A DNA stretch of 64,000 nt, from contig CP030885.1 in the NCBI GenBank assembly GCA_006969625.1, positions 1,302,001-1,366,000 of the forward strand. The letters are read 5' to 3'. Of the stretch, positions 31,754-41,011 are shown in pieces. Source of the DNA: Rhodospirillaceae bacterium (lineage in GTDB: Bacteria > Pseudomonadota > Alphaproteobacteria > Kiloniellales > DSM-21159). The number at the start of each line of letters is the position of its first letter. Positions within the stretch are counted from its first letter, which is position 1. Position numbers and translations under genes: made by a program. The notes beneath the pieces were generated by a model, which saw only the letters and a list, made by a program, of their open reading frames with translations, was not told the origin of the DNA and ran no database searches.

Positions 31754-32596
31754 ATGAGCTACAAGACGCTGCTGGTCCACCTCGACAACAGCAAGTCCTG
31801 CGCCGGCCGCATCGCCGTGGCGCTCGATCTGGCGGAACGCTTCGAAGCGCACCTGGTCGGCCTGTTCGTCATGGTCGATCCGGTGGTGCCGACCTTCGTG
31901 ATGGCGCAGATGCCCTCCTCCGCCATCGAGACCCAGCGGGCAGCCGCCCGGGAGAAGGCGCAGGCGGCGATCGAGGCCTTCGAGGCGGCGGCCGAGAAGG
32001 CCGGCCGCACCGTCGAGATCCGCACCGCCCTCAGCTACCTCGAGGAGGTGCCGGAGACCCTGGCGCTGCACGCGCGCTACGCCGACCTGGTGATCATGGG
32101 CCAGCACGACCCCGACGACGACGGCACCATGGGCGAGGGCACGGTCGAGCAGTGCCTGCTGGGCGCCGGCCGCCCTGTCCTGCTGGTCCCCTACATCGGC
32201 GCCCGGCCGGGCTTCGGCAAGCGCGCCTTGTTGGCCTGGGACGGCAGCCGCGAGGCGGCCCGGGCGGCGACCGATGCCCTGCCGATGATGCAGCAGGCGG
32301 AGAAGGTCACGGTGCTGACGGTCAACCCTAAGAAAGGGCGCGGCGCCCATGGCGAGGAACCGGGCGCCGACATCGCGCTGGTGCTCTCGCGCCACGGCGT
32401 GCAGGCCGAGGCCGAGGCGATGACCGTGCGCGACATCAGCATCGACGAGGCGATCCTCAGCCGCCTGGCCGACGAGGGCGCCGACCTGCTGGTCATGGGC
32501 TGCTACGGCCACGCCCGCCTGCGCGAGCTGGTCATGGGCGGCACCACCCGCCACATCCTGCAGCACATGACCGTCCCGGCCCTGATGACGCACTGA
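31754..32596 (+). CDS. Tandem-domain universal stress protein
   Basis: A 280-residue UspA-family protein made of two Usp folds (about 1-145 and 150-280). The second ends with the ATP-binding pattern G-x2-G-x9-G-T (M-G-C-Y-G-H-A-R-L-R-E-L-V-M-G-G-T-T), while the first lacks a clear copy. Such proteins bind ATP and promote survival under energy or oxygen stress, though targets are poorly known. GGAAGGAG sits 9 bases upstream of the ATG. The leader has a possible FNR/FixK-type box and a stem-loop, suggesting oxygen-linked control. Confidence 0.93.
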   Translation: MSYKTLLVHLDNSKSCAGRIAVALDLAERFEAHLVGLFVMVDPVVPTFVMAQMPSSAIETQRAAAREKAQAAIEAFEAAAEKAGRTVEIRTALSYLEEVPETLALHARYADLVIMGQHDPDDDGTMGEGTVEQCLLGAGRPVLLVPYIGARPGFGKRALLAWDGSREAARAATDALPMMQQAEKVTVLTVNPKKGRGAHGEEPGADIALVLSRHGVQAEAEAMTVRDISIDEAILSRLADEGADLLVMGCYGHARLRELVMGGTTRHILQHMTVPALMTH

Positions 32597-32620
32597 GGGT
32601 GCGGCCGCGTCGCTAACTCG

Positions 32621-33598
32621 CTAGCTCGCCCGCTCGGCCTCGGCCTTGGGGTCGAGGGCGTCCTGCAGGCCGTCGCCCAGGAAGTTGAAGGCGATCACGG
32701 TGACGAAGATCAGCAGGCCGGGCCAGATCGCCAGCCACGGGGCCGACCAGATAGTCTCCTGTGCGCCGGTCAGCATGTTGCCCCAGCTCGGCACCGGCGG
32801 CTGGATGCCGAGGCCGAGGAAGGACAGCACCGACTCCAGCAGGATCACGTTGCCGACCGACAAGGTGGCGGCGACGACGATCGGCGAGACGGCGTTGGGC
32901 AGCAGGTGCACCCACATCACCCGCGCCGGGCGCGCGCCCAGCGCCTCGGCCGCCAGGACGTACTCCCGCCGCTTGAGGCTGAGCACGGCGCCGCGCACCA
33001 GGCGCGCCGTCACCGTCCAGCCGACCAGGGCGATCAGCCCGACGATGCGGTAGAGGCTGACCTCCTCGCTGGTCGCCAGCTCGGGCGGCAAGCCGAGCTT
33101 GGAGAGGTCGACGGCGGCCAGCACGATCAGCAGCGGTAGCAGCGGCAGGGCGATGACCGTGTCGGCCAGCCGCATGACCGCGCTGTCGAACCAGCCGCCA
33201 TAGTAGCCCGCCAGCAGTCCGAGGCCGGTGCCGATCAACGCGGCGAAAAGCGCCGCGGCCAGTCCAACGGCGAGCGAGACCCGCCCGCCGTAGAGCAGGC
33301 GCAGCAGCAGGTCGCGGCCCAGCTCGTCGGTCCCCAGCGGGTGCCGGGCGGAGGGCGGCAGGGCGCGGGCGAAGAGGTCGACGGCGGTGGCGTCCAGCCC
33401 CATCCAGCGCTCGATCAGTGGCGCTGCCAGGGCGGCCAGTCCCAACAGGATCAGCACGGCGAGCGAGACCACGGCCGGCAGGTGCCGCCGGAAGCGGCGC
33501 AGGCGCAGCCGCATCGGCGACAGGCCGGGCTGCACCGCCGCCGACGAGGCGGCCAGCAGGTCGGATGCGCCGCCGGGATCGCTCCGAGCCGCCGTCAT
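32621..33598 (-). CDS. Dipeptide/oligopeptide-type ABC transporter permease (DppC-like)
   Basis: A 325-residue inner-membrane permease with about six transmembrane segments. The N-terminal helix is preceded by a basic region (R-L-R-L-R-R-F-R-R-H), followed by H-P-L-G-T-D-E-L-G-R-D, the hallmark of the DppC/OppC/NikC family, and the EAA-like coupling loop E-A-L-G-A-R-P-A-R-V-M-W-V-H-L-L-P-N. It starts 13 bases after the stop of the DppB-like gene. No binding protein or ATPase gene adjoins, so the transported substrate (peptide, nickel, sugar or other) cannot be assigned. Confidence 0.92.
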   Translation of the reverse strand: MTAARSDPGGASDLLAASSAAVQPGLSPMRLRLRRFRRHLPAVVSLAVLILLGLAALAAPLIERWMGLDATAVDLFARALPPSARHPLGTDELGRDLLLRLLYGGRVSLAVGLAAALFAALIGTGLGLLAGYYGGWFDSAVMRLADTVIALPLLPLLIVLAAVDLSKLGLPPELATSEEVSLYRIVGLIALVGWTVTARLVRGAVLSLKRREYVLAAEALGARPARVMWVHLLPNAVSPIVVAATLSVGNVILLESVLSFLGLGIQPPVPSWGNMLTGAQETIWSAPWLAIWPGLLIFVTVIAFNFLGDGLQDALDPKAEAERAS

Positions 33599-33611
33599 TC
33601 CAGTCGGAGCC

Positions 33612-34556
33612 TCATTCCAGCCTGATCCGGGGGTCGAGCCAGGCATAGCAGAGGTCCGCCAGCAGGTTGGCGAGCAGCACCGTGCCGGTCGCCAGCAGCA
33701 GGCCGACCAGCGCCAGGTTGTAGTCATTGCCCATGATGGCGTCGTAGATCGTCTTGCCCATGCCCAGCCAGCCGAACATCGTCTCGGTGATCAGCGCGCC
33801 GCCGAACAGCGTGCCGAAGTCGAGCGCGATGACCGTGACCACCGGGATCATGGCATTGCGCAAGGCGTGGCCGTAGACGACGCGGGTGTCGCTGAGGCCC
33901 TTCGCCCGGGCGGTGCGCACGTAGTCCTGGCGCAGCGCCTCCATCAGGCTGGCGCGCAGGTAGCGCACGTAGCCGCCGACGCTGGCGAGCGTCAGGGCGA
34001 GCGCCGGCAGGACCAGGTGGCTCAGCGTGCCGGCCAGCGTGCCGTCGCCCATGCCGCCGGCCGGCAGCCAGCCCAGCGTCACGGCGAACAGCAGGATCAG
34101 CAGGATCGCCAGCCAGAAGGGCGGCAGGGAGATGCCGGCAAAGGCGAAGAGGTTGACGGTGCCGTCGGTCAGGCTCTGCGGCCGGCGCGCCGCCAGCACG
34201 CCGAGCGGCAGGGCGATCAGCAGCGCCAGCGCGAAGGCCAGGCCCATCAGCATCAGCGTGTTGGCGAGACGCGGCAGCAGGGTCTCCAGCACCGGCCGGC
34301 CGAACAGGCGGGAGTAGCCGAAGTCGCCCTGCAGGGCGCCGCCGAGCCAGGCGAGGTAGCGCTCGTGCAGCGGCCGGTCGAGGCCGTACACGGCCCGCAG
34401 GCGCTCGGCGTCGGCCGCCGTCAGGTTGGGATCGGCGGAGATCATCAGGTCGATCGGATCGCCCGGCATCAGCCCGATCAGCCCATAGACCAGGATCGAC
34501 ATGACGACGAGCACCAGCCCCACGCCCGTCAGCCGCTGCAGCAGGAATCGCACCAT
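33612..34556 (-). CDS. Dipeptide/oligopeptide-type ABC transporter permease (DppB-like)
   Basis: A 314-residue permease starting M-V-R-F-L-L-Q-R-L, the usual DppB/OppB N-terminal helix, with P-G-D-P in the first periplasmic loop and the coupling loop R-A-K-G-L-S-D-T-R-V-V-Y-G-H-A-L-R-N-A. About six membrane segments. It forms the heterodimeric channel with the DppC-like protein encoded next. The ATG at 34556 is preferred to an ORF start at 34682, which would overlap the divergent isomerase gene. Confidence 0.92.
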   Translation of the reverse strand: MVRFLLQRLTGVGLVLVVMSILVYGLIGLMPGDPIDLMISADPNLTAADAERLRAVYGLDRPLHERYLAWLGGALQGDFGYSRLFGRPVLETLLPRLANTLMLMGLAFALALLIALPLGVLAARRPQSLTDGTVNLFAFAGISLPPFWLAILLILLFAVTLGWLPAGGMGDGTLAGTLSHLVLPALALTLASVGGYVRYLRASLMEALRQDYVRTARAKGLSDTRVVYGHALRNAMIPVVTVIALDFGTLFGGALITETMFGWLGMGKTIYDAIMGNDYNLALVGLLLATGTVLLANLLADLCYAWLDPRIRLE

Positions 34557-34674
34557 GGCGAGCAGGGTAGAGCGGTGCGGGCGCGGCACAAGAGATTTGG
34601 CGTCGCTCGCCTTGCCGAAGCGGGCACGTGCTGCTTTAGCTGCACGCAGTCGCTGCCGACCAAGGAGTGGTCCC

Positions 34675-35289
34675 ATGACCACACTCGACGCCTACATTTC
34701 GCTGATCTCGCCTTGGAGCTTCTTCGGCATGGGGCGGCTCGAGGAGATCGCCCGGCGCCATCGGATCAAGCTGAACGTCAAGCCGGTCGACTTCGGCGCG
34801 GTGTTCCCGGCTTCCGGCGGCCTGCCGCTGGCCAAGCGAGCGCCGCAGCGCCAGGCCTATCGCATGATGGAGCTGAAGCGCTGGTCGCGGCACCTGGGAA
34901 TCCCGATCAACCTCGAGCCGCGCTTCTTCCCGGCGTCGGAGAAGCTGGCCGCGCGCTTCGTCATCGCCGCCGAGCTGACCGGTGGACGGCCCTTCGAGCT
35001 GGCGCACGCCGTCCTCGCCGCGGTCTGGCAGCAGGAGCGCAACATCGCCGAGGTCGGCACGCTGGAGTCGCTGGCGGCGGAGACCGGCCACCATCCGCCG
35101 GCGCTGGCGGCCAAGGCCTACGAGCCGGGCACCCTGTTCCGCTACGAGGCCCTGACCCAGGAGGCGCTGGAGCGCGGCGTCTTCGGCGCCCCCTCCTATG
35201 TGCTGGAGGAGGGGGAGATCTTCTGGGGTCAGGACCGCCTCGACTTTCTCGACCGCGCACTCGCCGAACGCGCGACCAGCGCCGCCTGA
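34675..35289 (+). CDS. DsbA-family isomerase (2-hydroxychromene-2-carboxylate isomerase-like)
   Basis: A 204-residue thioredoxin-fold protein with the DsbA helical insertion. The N-terminus A-Y-I-S-L-I-S-P-W-S-F-F-G has serine where oxidoreductases have the CxxC, as in kappa-class glutathione transferases and 2-hydroxychromene-2-carboxylate isomerases; the distal G-V-F-G-A-P-S-Y-V contains the cis-proline. It probably uses glutathione; the aromatic substrate is not indicated by neighbours. AGGAG lies 8 bases upstream of ATG 34675. Confidence 0.88.
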   Translation: MTTLDAYISLISPWSFFGMGRLEEIARRHRIKLNVKPVDFGAVFPASGGLPLAKRAPQRQAYRMMELKRWSRHLGIPINLEPRFFPASEKLAARFVIAAELTGGRPFELAHAVLAAVWQQERNIAEVGTLESLAAETGHHPPALAAKAYEPGTLFRYEALTQEALERGVFGAPSYVLEEGEIFWGQDRLDFLDRALAERATSAA

Positions 35290-35544
35290 AACGCATTTCC
35301 CGCAGGTCCTTGCGGTAATTCGCTGTCGCTTCCGACCGGGGCGCACGCATCTTTTCTGCGTCGGCACAGGTCCGCCTAAAGCTTTGCTGCTATTTCTCCT
35401 GCGGCCGGGAATCCCGATTGCGGGCCACGGCGGCCGGCCGCACGTTTATGGAAAATCTTGACCAAGCCAGACGTCCCGCGCAGCGGCAGATTGGCGCCCC
35501 GATCGCGCAGGCGACACGGCGTTTCGGACAGGAGGTTTTCCGGC

Positions 35545-36606
35545 ATGTTCGTCTTTTCCCATCCCGAGTTCGACGGCCACGAGAAGGTCCTGGTCGGCTA
35601 TGACGCCGAGAGCGGCCTGAAGGCCATCATCGCGCTGCACAACACCTCGCGCGGACCGGCTCTCGGCGGCTGCCGCATGTGGGCCTACGAGAGCGACGAG
35701 GACGCGCTGACCGACGTGCTGCGCCTGTCGCGGGGCATGACCTACAAGTCGGCGCTGGCCGATCTGCCCTTCGGCGGCGGGAAGTCGGTGATCCTCGGCG
35801 ATGCCAAGACGATGAAGAGCGAGGCGCTCTTTCGCGCCATGGGACGTCTGGTCGACTCGCTGGGCGGACGCTATCGCGTGGCCGAGGACGTCGGCGTCAG
35901 CGTCGCCGATGTCGAGGCCATGGGCTGCGAGACCGATTTCGTTGCCGGGATCCCGGCCGGCGGCGCCGGGGATCCCTCGCCGGCTACGGCCTGGGGCGTT
36001 TTCCACGGCATCCGCGCCAGCGTCGCCTACAAGCTGGGACGGCAGGACCTGCGCGGCGTGCGCGTCGCGGTGCAGGGCCTGGGCGCGGTCGGCCGCGCGC
36101 TCTGCGCCTACCTGCACGAGGCGGGCGCCGAGCTGATCGTCGCCGACATCCACGAGGCGGCAGTGCGTCAGGCAGTCGATACCTGGGGCGCCAAGGCGAT
36201 GGACGCGACGGAGATCCACAAGGCGCAAACCGAGGTCTTCGCCCCTTGCGCGCTCGGCGCCGTGCTCAACTCGACCTCGGTGCCGGAGCTGGATTGCGCC
36301 ATCGTCGCCGGCAGCGCCAACAACCAGCTCGGCAAGCGCGAGGACGGCGCGGCGCTGAAGGCGCGCGGCATCCTCTATGCGCCAGACTACGTCATCAACG
36401 CCGGCGGCATCATCAACATCAGCCACGAGACGCGGCCCGGGCGCCCGGCCTACGACAAGGCGGCGGCCTTCGCCCATGTGGCGCGGATCGGCGAGACCCT
36501 CGAGGAGATCTACCGTCGTGCCGAGCGGGCGGACATGCCCACCTCCGAGGCGGCCGACCGGCTCGCCGAGGAGCGCTTCGAGCCGGCGGTGCGCCAGGCG
36601 GCCTGA
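35545..36606 (+). CDS. Leucine dehydrogenase-like Glu/Leu/Phe/Val dehydrogenase
   Basis: A 353-residue amino-acid dehydrogenase. The substrate domain has G-G-C-R-M-W and the catalytic-lysine motif P-F-G-G-G-K-S-V-I; the NAD domain has G-L-G-A-V-G-R-A-L. Length (about 350) is that of leucine/valine dehydrogenases, shorter than glutamate dehydrogenase. It deaminates branched-chain amino acids to 2-oxo acids with NAD+, reversibly. ACAGGAGG precedes ATG 35545 by about 8 bases; the frame extends upstream to 35458 without family likeness. It stands alone after a 255-base gap. Confidence 0.9.
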   Translation: MFVFSHPEFDGHEKVLVGYDAESGLKAIIALHNTSRGPALGGCRMWAYESDEDALTDVLRLSRGMTYKSALADLPFGGGKSVILGDAKTMKSEALFRAMGRLVDSLGGRYRVAEDVGVSVADVEAMGCETDFVAGIPAGGAGDPSPATAWGVFHGIRASVAYKLGRQDLRGVRVAVQGLGAVGRALCAYLHEAGAELIVADIHEAAVRQAVDTWGAKAMDATEIHKAQTEVFAPCALGAVLNSTSVPELDCAIVAGSANNQLGKREDGAALKARGILYAPDYVINAGGIINISHETRPGRPAYDKAAAFAHVARIGETLEEIYRRAERADMPTSEAADRLAEERFEPAVRQAA

Positions 36607-36694
36607 GTTCCGCAACGCGGGAGGAGGGGCCTGTAAACTTCCCTTAACGTCACTGCGCTAGTTTGTCGGCAAACGTTGCAGCCGACGAGCGAGA

Positions 36695-37312
36695 ATGGTC
36701 GTGAGCCTGGACAGGAGTACCGGGGGCGGCGCACGGCGACCCGCCCCCGACTTCGTGGGGCGTTTCGTCGATGCAGCCGCGACCCTGTATCGGCGCCGCC
36801 ATCGCGAGCTCTTCGCGTACTGGAGCGATCGGCGTCCGGACCCCGACCGTCTGCCGGCGCGCCGCGACATCGATCCGGGCGCGATTCCGCACCTGCTCGG
36901 GTCAATCTGGATGACCGACGTGGTGCGCGAGGACGGCGAGGTCCGCTTCCGCGAGCGCCTGGTCGGCACCGGCATGGTGCGGCTCTACGGCTTCGAGACC
37001 ACCGGCCGCTGGTTCGAGGAGATCTACGAGGGTCGCCACCTCGCCCGGCAGCTCGCGACCTACCGCGGGATCGTGGCGGCCGGCCGACCGCACCTCTCTC
37101 GCCTGGGCGTGCAGCAGCCCGACCGCGAGTTCCTGGTGTACGACCGCCTGATTCTGCCGCTCGCCAGCGACGGCCACACCCCGGATATCCTGCTCGGCAT
37201 CCATGCCTACAGGCCGGACTCCGGCGAGGAGCCGGAGACCTGGCCGGAGCCCGACATCGCCTACGACTGCGCCCGCGACGCGCCCTTCAAGGTCCGAGCT
37301 GCGGGCACGTGA
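36695..37312 (+). CDS. PAS-domain protein (PAS_5 type)
   Basis: This 205-residue protein fits the PAS_5 family common in alphaproteobacteria: an N-terminal helix with Y-W-S-D-R-R, then L-P-A-R-R-D-I-D-P-G-A-I-P-H-L-L-G-S-I-W, F-R-E-R-L-V-G-T-G-M and a late L-P-L-A-S-D-G. No output domain is attached, so it may bind a small ligand and act through a partner. It is cytoplasmic by sequence. It lies 88 bases after the leucine dehydrogenase gene, convergent with the aminotransferase gene. Confidence 0.85.
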   Translation: MVVSLDRSTGGGARRPAPDFVGRFVDAAATLYRRRHRELFAYWSDRRPDPDRLPARRDIDPGAIPHLLGSIWMTDVVREDGEVRFRERLVGTGMVRLYGFETTGRWFEEIYEGRHLARQLATYRGIVAAGRPHLSRLGVQQPDREFLVYDRLILPLASDGHTPDILLGIHAYRPDSGEEPETWPEPDIAYDCARDAPFKVRAAGT

Positions 37313-37330
37313 GGCGGTGGCTGCGACCGG

Positions 37331-38290
37331 TCAGGTCGCCGACGCGGACAGGCCGCGCACGGGCGTCGCCCAGGTCGGGTCGGCGTGCTTGTGCCAATAG
37401 AGTTCGCTGAGGCGTTGCGTGACCGGGCCCGGCGCCGCCGGCAGGGCCTGGCCGTCGACGCTGCCGACCGGAACGATGCCGCCGGCGGTCGAGGTGACGA
37501 AGGCCTCCTCGGCGCCGGTCAGCGTCTCCATCGCAAGGGGCGCGACCGCGCTCGCGATGCCCAGCTCGCTGCAGAGCTCCAGCGCCGTGCGCCGGGTGAT
37601 GCCCTCCAGCACGCCGGCGTCCGGCGTGTGCGCGACGCCGTCCTTGACCGCGAAGAGGTTGAAGCCCGGCCCCTCGGTCAGGAAGCCCTCCAGGTCCTTC
37701 AGCACCACGCTCTCGCCGCCGCGCTCGTAGGCCTCGAACATGCCGTTGACCAGGTCGAGCCAGTGGTAGTTCTTCACGGTCGGGTCGACGCTGGCGGCCG
37801 GGATGCGCGGCACGCTAGCGACGATCAGGTGCAGGCCGCGGCGGCGCTGCTCTGGGTTGGCGATCCAGCCGAAGGGAATGGCGAAGGCGACGAAGCGGTT
37901 GACGGCGTCGCGCGGGTCGCGGCTGAAGGTCGGGGAGTGGCCCCGCGTGCAGATCATCTCGACGTAGGCGTCCTCCAGCCCGCTGCGCGCCACCGTCTCG
38001 TGCAGCAGGGCCTCCAGCCCGGCGCGGTCGAAGGGCAGGGACAGGCGCAGCTTGGCGACCGAGGCGAGGAAGCGTTCGACGTGGGCGTCCAGCCGGAAGA
38101 AGCGCCGCTTCCAGACGTGCACCACATCGTATGTGGCGTCCGAGCGCAGGAAGCCCCAGTCGAGCACCGGGATCTTCGCCTCGCTCATCGGCACGAAGCG
38201 GCCGTCGATCCAGGCGATGCCCGGCGGGAATTGCGTCTGCGGGGTGCCTTCGTCCGTGGGCGACGGCACCTGAGGCTGGCTGTCCGGCAT
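37331..38290 (-). CDS. Class IV aminotransferase (D-amino acid / branched-chain type)
   Basis: A 319-residue PLP enzyme of fold type IV. The N-terminus has W-I-D-G-R-F-V-P-M, the PLP lysine is in T-V-K-N-Y-H-W-L-D, and the cofactor-phosphate loop is F-V-T-S-T-A-G-G-I-V-P-V. It resembles D-alanine aminotransferase and branched-chain aminotransferase; the pattern does not settle which. The first 20 residues are a loose extension. A link with the nearby leucine dehydrogenase-like gene is possible but the genes are convergent. Confidence 0.9.
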   Translation of the reverse strand: MPDSQPQVPSPTDEGTPQTQFPPGIAWIDGRFVPMSEAKIPVLDWGFLRSDATYDVVHVWKRRFFRLDAHVERFLASVAKLRLSLPFDRAGLEALLHETVARSGLEDAYVEMICTRGHSPTFSRDPRDAVNRFVAFAIPFGWIANPEQRRRGLHLIVASVPRIPAASVDPTVKNYHWLDLVNGMFEAYERGGESVVLKDLEGFLTEGPGFNLFAVKDGVAHTPDAGVLEGITRRTALELCSELGIASAVAPLAMETLTGAEEAFVTSTAGGIVPVGSVDGQALPAAPGPVTQRLSELYWHKHADPTWATPVRGLSASAT

Positions 38291-38493
38291 GGTCGTGCGC
38301 TCCCTTTCGCTCGTCCGACAGCATAGAGCGAAGCAGTGGGCCGGATACAGTCCCGGCGCAGCCGGCCGGTGCCCTGGTTATGGCGCGGCTGTTGCAGTCC
38401 TGTGACGATTGGCTTACCTCAGTCGGGTTGTGTGCTCGCCGCCGGGTACGCGCAGGGGAAGCCTGCCGGACGCCGGCGCGCCTGGGACCGCCG

Positions 38494-39237
38494 ATGAGCC
38501 TCCGCCTGAGCGATTTCGACAAGTACTCCGCCAAGGAGAAGGCGGCGGCCTGGGCCGTGCACGTCTTCACCGCCTCGGGTGCCGTCCTCGGTTCCCTGGC
38601 GCTGATCGCCGTGCTCGAGGGCGACAAGCTGGCGGTCTTCTTCTGGCTCGGCCTGGCACTCTTCGTCGACGGCATCGACGGCACCCTGGCCCGCCGCGCC
38701 AAGGTGCGCGAGGTGACGCCCTTCGTCGACGGCACCACGCTCGACAACGTCATCGACTACTTCACCTACGTCGTCGTGCCGGCGATGCTGGTCTACTGGT
38801 TCGGGCTGGTGCCCGCGGGCTGGGAGACGCTGGCGGCGGCGACCATGATGGGCGTGTCCTGCTACACCTTCGCCAACGCCAACATGAAGACCCACGACTA
38901 CTACTTCAGCGGCTTCCCGGCCCTGTGGAACATCGTCGTGCTGGCCTTCTTCATCCTGCAGACCGACCCCTGGACCAACCTGGCGGTGATCGGCGTCTGC
39001 TGCGTGCTAACCTTCGTCCCGCTGAAGTACGTCCACCCCTTCCGCGTGCCGCACCTGCGTCAGGTGAACATCCCGGTCACCGTGGTCTGGGCCGTCGCCG
39101 CCGTGTGGTTGGTGCTGGCCGACCCCGACGCTAGCCGCCTGCCGGTCGACCACCCGGTCGCCTACTGGACCTGGATCGCCAGCTCGCTCTACTTCGTCGG
39201 GCTCAGCCTGTGGCGCTCGTTCTGGGGTAGCCGATAG
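38494..39237 (+). CDS. pcs: Phosphatidylcholine synthase
   Basis: A 247-residue membrane enzyme of the CDP-alcohol phosphotransferase family with about eight hydrophobic segments. The active-site motif is the Pcs variant D-G-x2-A-R-x12-G-x3-D-x3-D, with D-G-T-L-A-R-R and G-T-T-L-D-N-V-I-D. It condenses choline directly with CDP-diacylglycerol, a route limited to bacteria such as Rhizobiales and relatives. ATG 38494 (MSLRLSDFDKYS) is chosen on family likeness; the ribosome site is weak. The AT-rich island begins immediately after its stop codon. Confidence 0.94.
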   Translation: MSLRLSDFDKYSAKEKAAAWAVHVFTASGAVLGSLALIAVLEGDKLAVFFWLGLALFVDGIDGTLARRAKVREVTPFVDGTTLDNVIDYFTYVVVPAMLVYWFGLVPAGWETLAAATMMGVSCYTFANANMKTHDYYFSGFPALWNIVVLAFFILQTDPWTNLAVIGVCCVLTFVPLKYVHPFRVPHLRQVNIPVTVVWAVAAVWLVLADPDASRLPVDHPVAYWTWIASSLYFVGLSLWRSFWGSR

Positions 39238-39374
39238 AGCAGTGCAAAAACAAATAAAGACCTCTAAATGTTTAGTGCGCTTGCCTGTTCGAGCATCTGT
39301 GAAACTCGTTTCGTCTTCAAATTTGGAAAATAGTAAAGTGGAGTTTTTATGCGAAGGGAAATGGGAAAATCAGT

Positions 39375-40052
39375 ATGCGAGGCAATATGCAAAAAAATGG
39401 CTTTCTGTTCTTGCCTGAATGGTATCCAGATAAATCTACAGAAGAAATTTTAGCCCAGATAGGAAAAAAAGTAGATATACAAATTTTACTTCCTGCGAGT
39501 GGGATTTCCAATGTTCAAGCATTAATACCTAAAAATATATTTGATGCAGGTGGAGCGCGATATAGTGCTGAATTTGGGTTGAATGATTTTCCATTTCATA
39601 CTGACCTCGCTCATTGGGCTAGGCCGCCTAGATATTTAGTTCTTCGATGCGTTCAAGGTGATGCGAGCGTGAGTACAAAACTGTTATCCGCTTGTGCAAT
39701 ATACAAATTATTTGACGTTAGTTACTTACGAAAAGCTTTATTTCGGCCAAGGAAAAAAAGTTACTATGGAAGCTTAAATATTCTACCTTTAGTGTTTTTC
39801 GAGAGTGGTGTTTTAGCCTTTCGCTGGGATTCTTTATTCCTAACCCCTATGAATGCCGCGGCTCGAGAATTTAGAAAATTCATGCTTGAGAGTGAGGCCG
39901 GCTGGAGCAATAGGAGCGAGATCATTCTTTATCGGCCAGGAGACACTTTGGTGGTGGATAACTGGTGCATGCTCCATGGTAGAAGTTCTGTTGGGTCCCA
40001 ATCGAAACGTAGGGTCGAGAGGGGATATTTGTCGGAGTTGGAATCATGGTAG
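39375..40052 (+). CDS. TauD/TfdA-like Fe(II)/2-oxoglutarate dioxygenase
   Basis: A 225-residue protein of AT-rich coding. The iron triad of the family can be read as H75 and D77 in F-P-F-H-T-D-L-A-H-W and H201 in V-V-D-N-W-C-M-L-H-G-R-S-S, with R212/R213 or R216 placed to bind 2-oxoglutarate. The segment A-R-P-P-R-Y-L-V-L-R-C after the HxD is also typical of the clavaminate synthase-like fold. The substrate is unknown; it is shorter than TauD (about 280). Starts at 39375 and 39387 are both possible. Its stop overlaps the next gene's start by seven bases (ATGGTAG), so they are coupled. Confidence 0.8.
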   Translation: MRGNMQKNGFLFLPEWYPDKSTEEILAQIGKKVDIQILLPASGISNVQALIPKNIFDAGGARYSAEFGLNDFPFHTDLAHWARPPRYLVLRCVQGDASVSTKLLSACAIYKLFDVSYLRKALFRPRKKSYYGSLNILPLVFFESGVLAFRWDSLFLTPMNAAAREFRKFMLESEAGWSNRSEIILYRPGDTLVVDNWCMLHGRSSVGSQSKRRVERGYLSELESW

Positions 40053-41011
40053 AAAAAATTTCCGATATTCCATGGTCTGAAGAAGCATTATTTAATAAAG
40101 CGCAGATTTATGCAGAAGAAATGGAATCGTACGCTGCTGATGAATGGCAATATGGTTTGTGGTCTACTTTTGTTTTGGAGTTGCTAGCTAGAGCCGCGCT
40201 TGCGCACACATCCCCAGTATTATTGGCTGATGCTAGTAATTGGAGAAATATTACTTATGCGCTAGGACAAGCACCAACAGCCAAGCGATTTAACCCAGTT
40301 TCAATTCCGGTAACCGAGGTTATTCTTCGTTTAGAAGAGTTGATCCCAGATATAACAAAAGAAATTTCTGGAATATGTTCACGGCATCTGCAAAGAAGAA
40401 ACGCAGAGTTGCACAGCGGTGAGCTAATTTTTTCGGAGTTAGGCACATCAAAGTGGCTGCCTAATTTTTATTTAGCATCAAAGGCTTTGCTGGCTGTAAT
40501 GAACAAAGACTTAGATGATATTTTTGCCAATGCTGAGAGTGCTGTCTCAATGATTGAGGCGATGGAAGACCAAGCTGCAAAGGCGGTAGAGCAAGATATT
40601 AAGGCACATCGTCAAGTTTGGAATAACAAGCCGAAAGAAGAGAAGGAACTCTCGCTAGGACAGGCAACAAATTGGGCGACCCGGCATGGAGGTCATCGCG
40701 TTGATTGCCCGGCTTGTGGTTCACCAGCTCTACTTCAAGGAAGTCCAAGCGGTACGGTGTCGACCGAGGTAGATGAGACCACGGGCGAAGTTATACAGCG
40801 CCAAACAATGCTTCCAACTTATTTTGAATGTGTTGCATGCGGTTTGAAAATTGCTGGCTTGTCTAAGTTGTCTGCGTGTGATCTTGGTGATGCTTTTACC
40901 GCTAAGTCGGTATTTCCGGCAGCTGAGTTCTTTGAATTGTATAGCGAGGAAGATCTTGAGGAGGCGCGGGCTGAGGGTCGCTTAGTATATGAAGAGGATT
41001 TTAATGACTAA
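40046..41011 (+). CDS. HEPN-like protein with C-terminal zinc ribbon
   Basis: A 321-residue protein not matching a named family I know. Residues 1-190 are helical, with W-x-x-F-V-L-E-L-L-A-R-A-A-L and then Q-R-R-N-A-E-L-H-S-G-E: R118-N-A-E-L-H123 fits the R-x4-6-H catalytic motif of HEPN ribonucleases. After a charged linker, C221-P-A-C-G and C262-V-A-C-G form a CxxC...CxxC zinc ribbon, and the end is acidic. A cytoplasmic RNase or RNA-binding effector is the simplest reading. It is translationally coupled to the dioxygenase; both are foreign in composition, next to an insertion sequence. Confidence 0.75.
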   Translation: MVEKISDIPWSEEALFNKAQIYAEEMESYAADEWQYGLWSTFVLELLARAALAHTSPVLLADASNWRNITYALGQAPTAKRFNPVSIPVTEVILRLEELIPDITKEISGICSRHLQRRNAELHSGELIFSELGTSKWLPNFYLASKALLAVMNKDLDDIFANAESAVSMIEAMEDQAAKAVEQDIKAHRQVWNNKPKEEKELSLGQATNWATRHGGHRVDCPACGSPALLQGSPSGTVSTEVDETTGEVIQRQTMLPTYFECVACGLKIAGLSKLSACDLGDAFTAKSVFPAAEFFELYSEEDLEEARAEGRLVYEEDFND

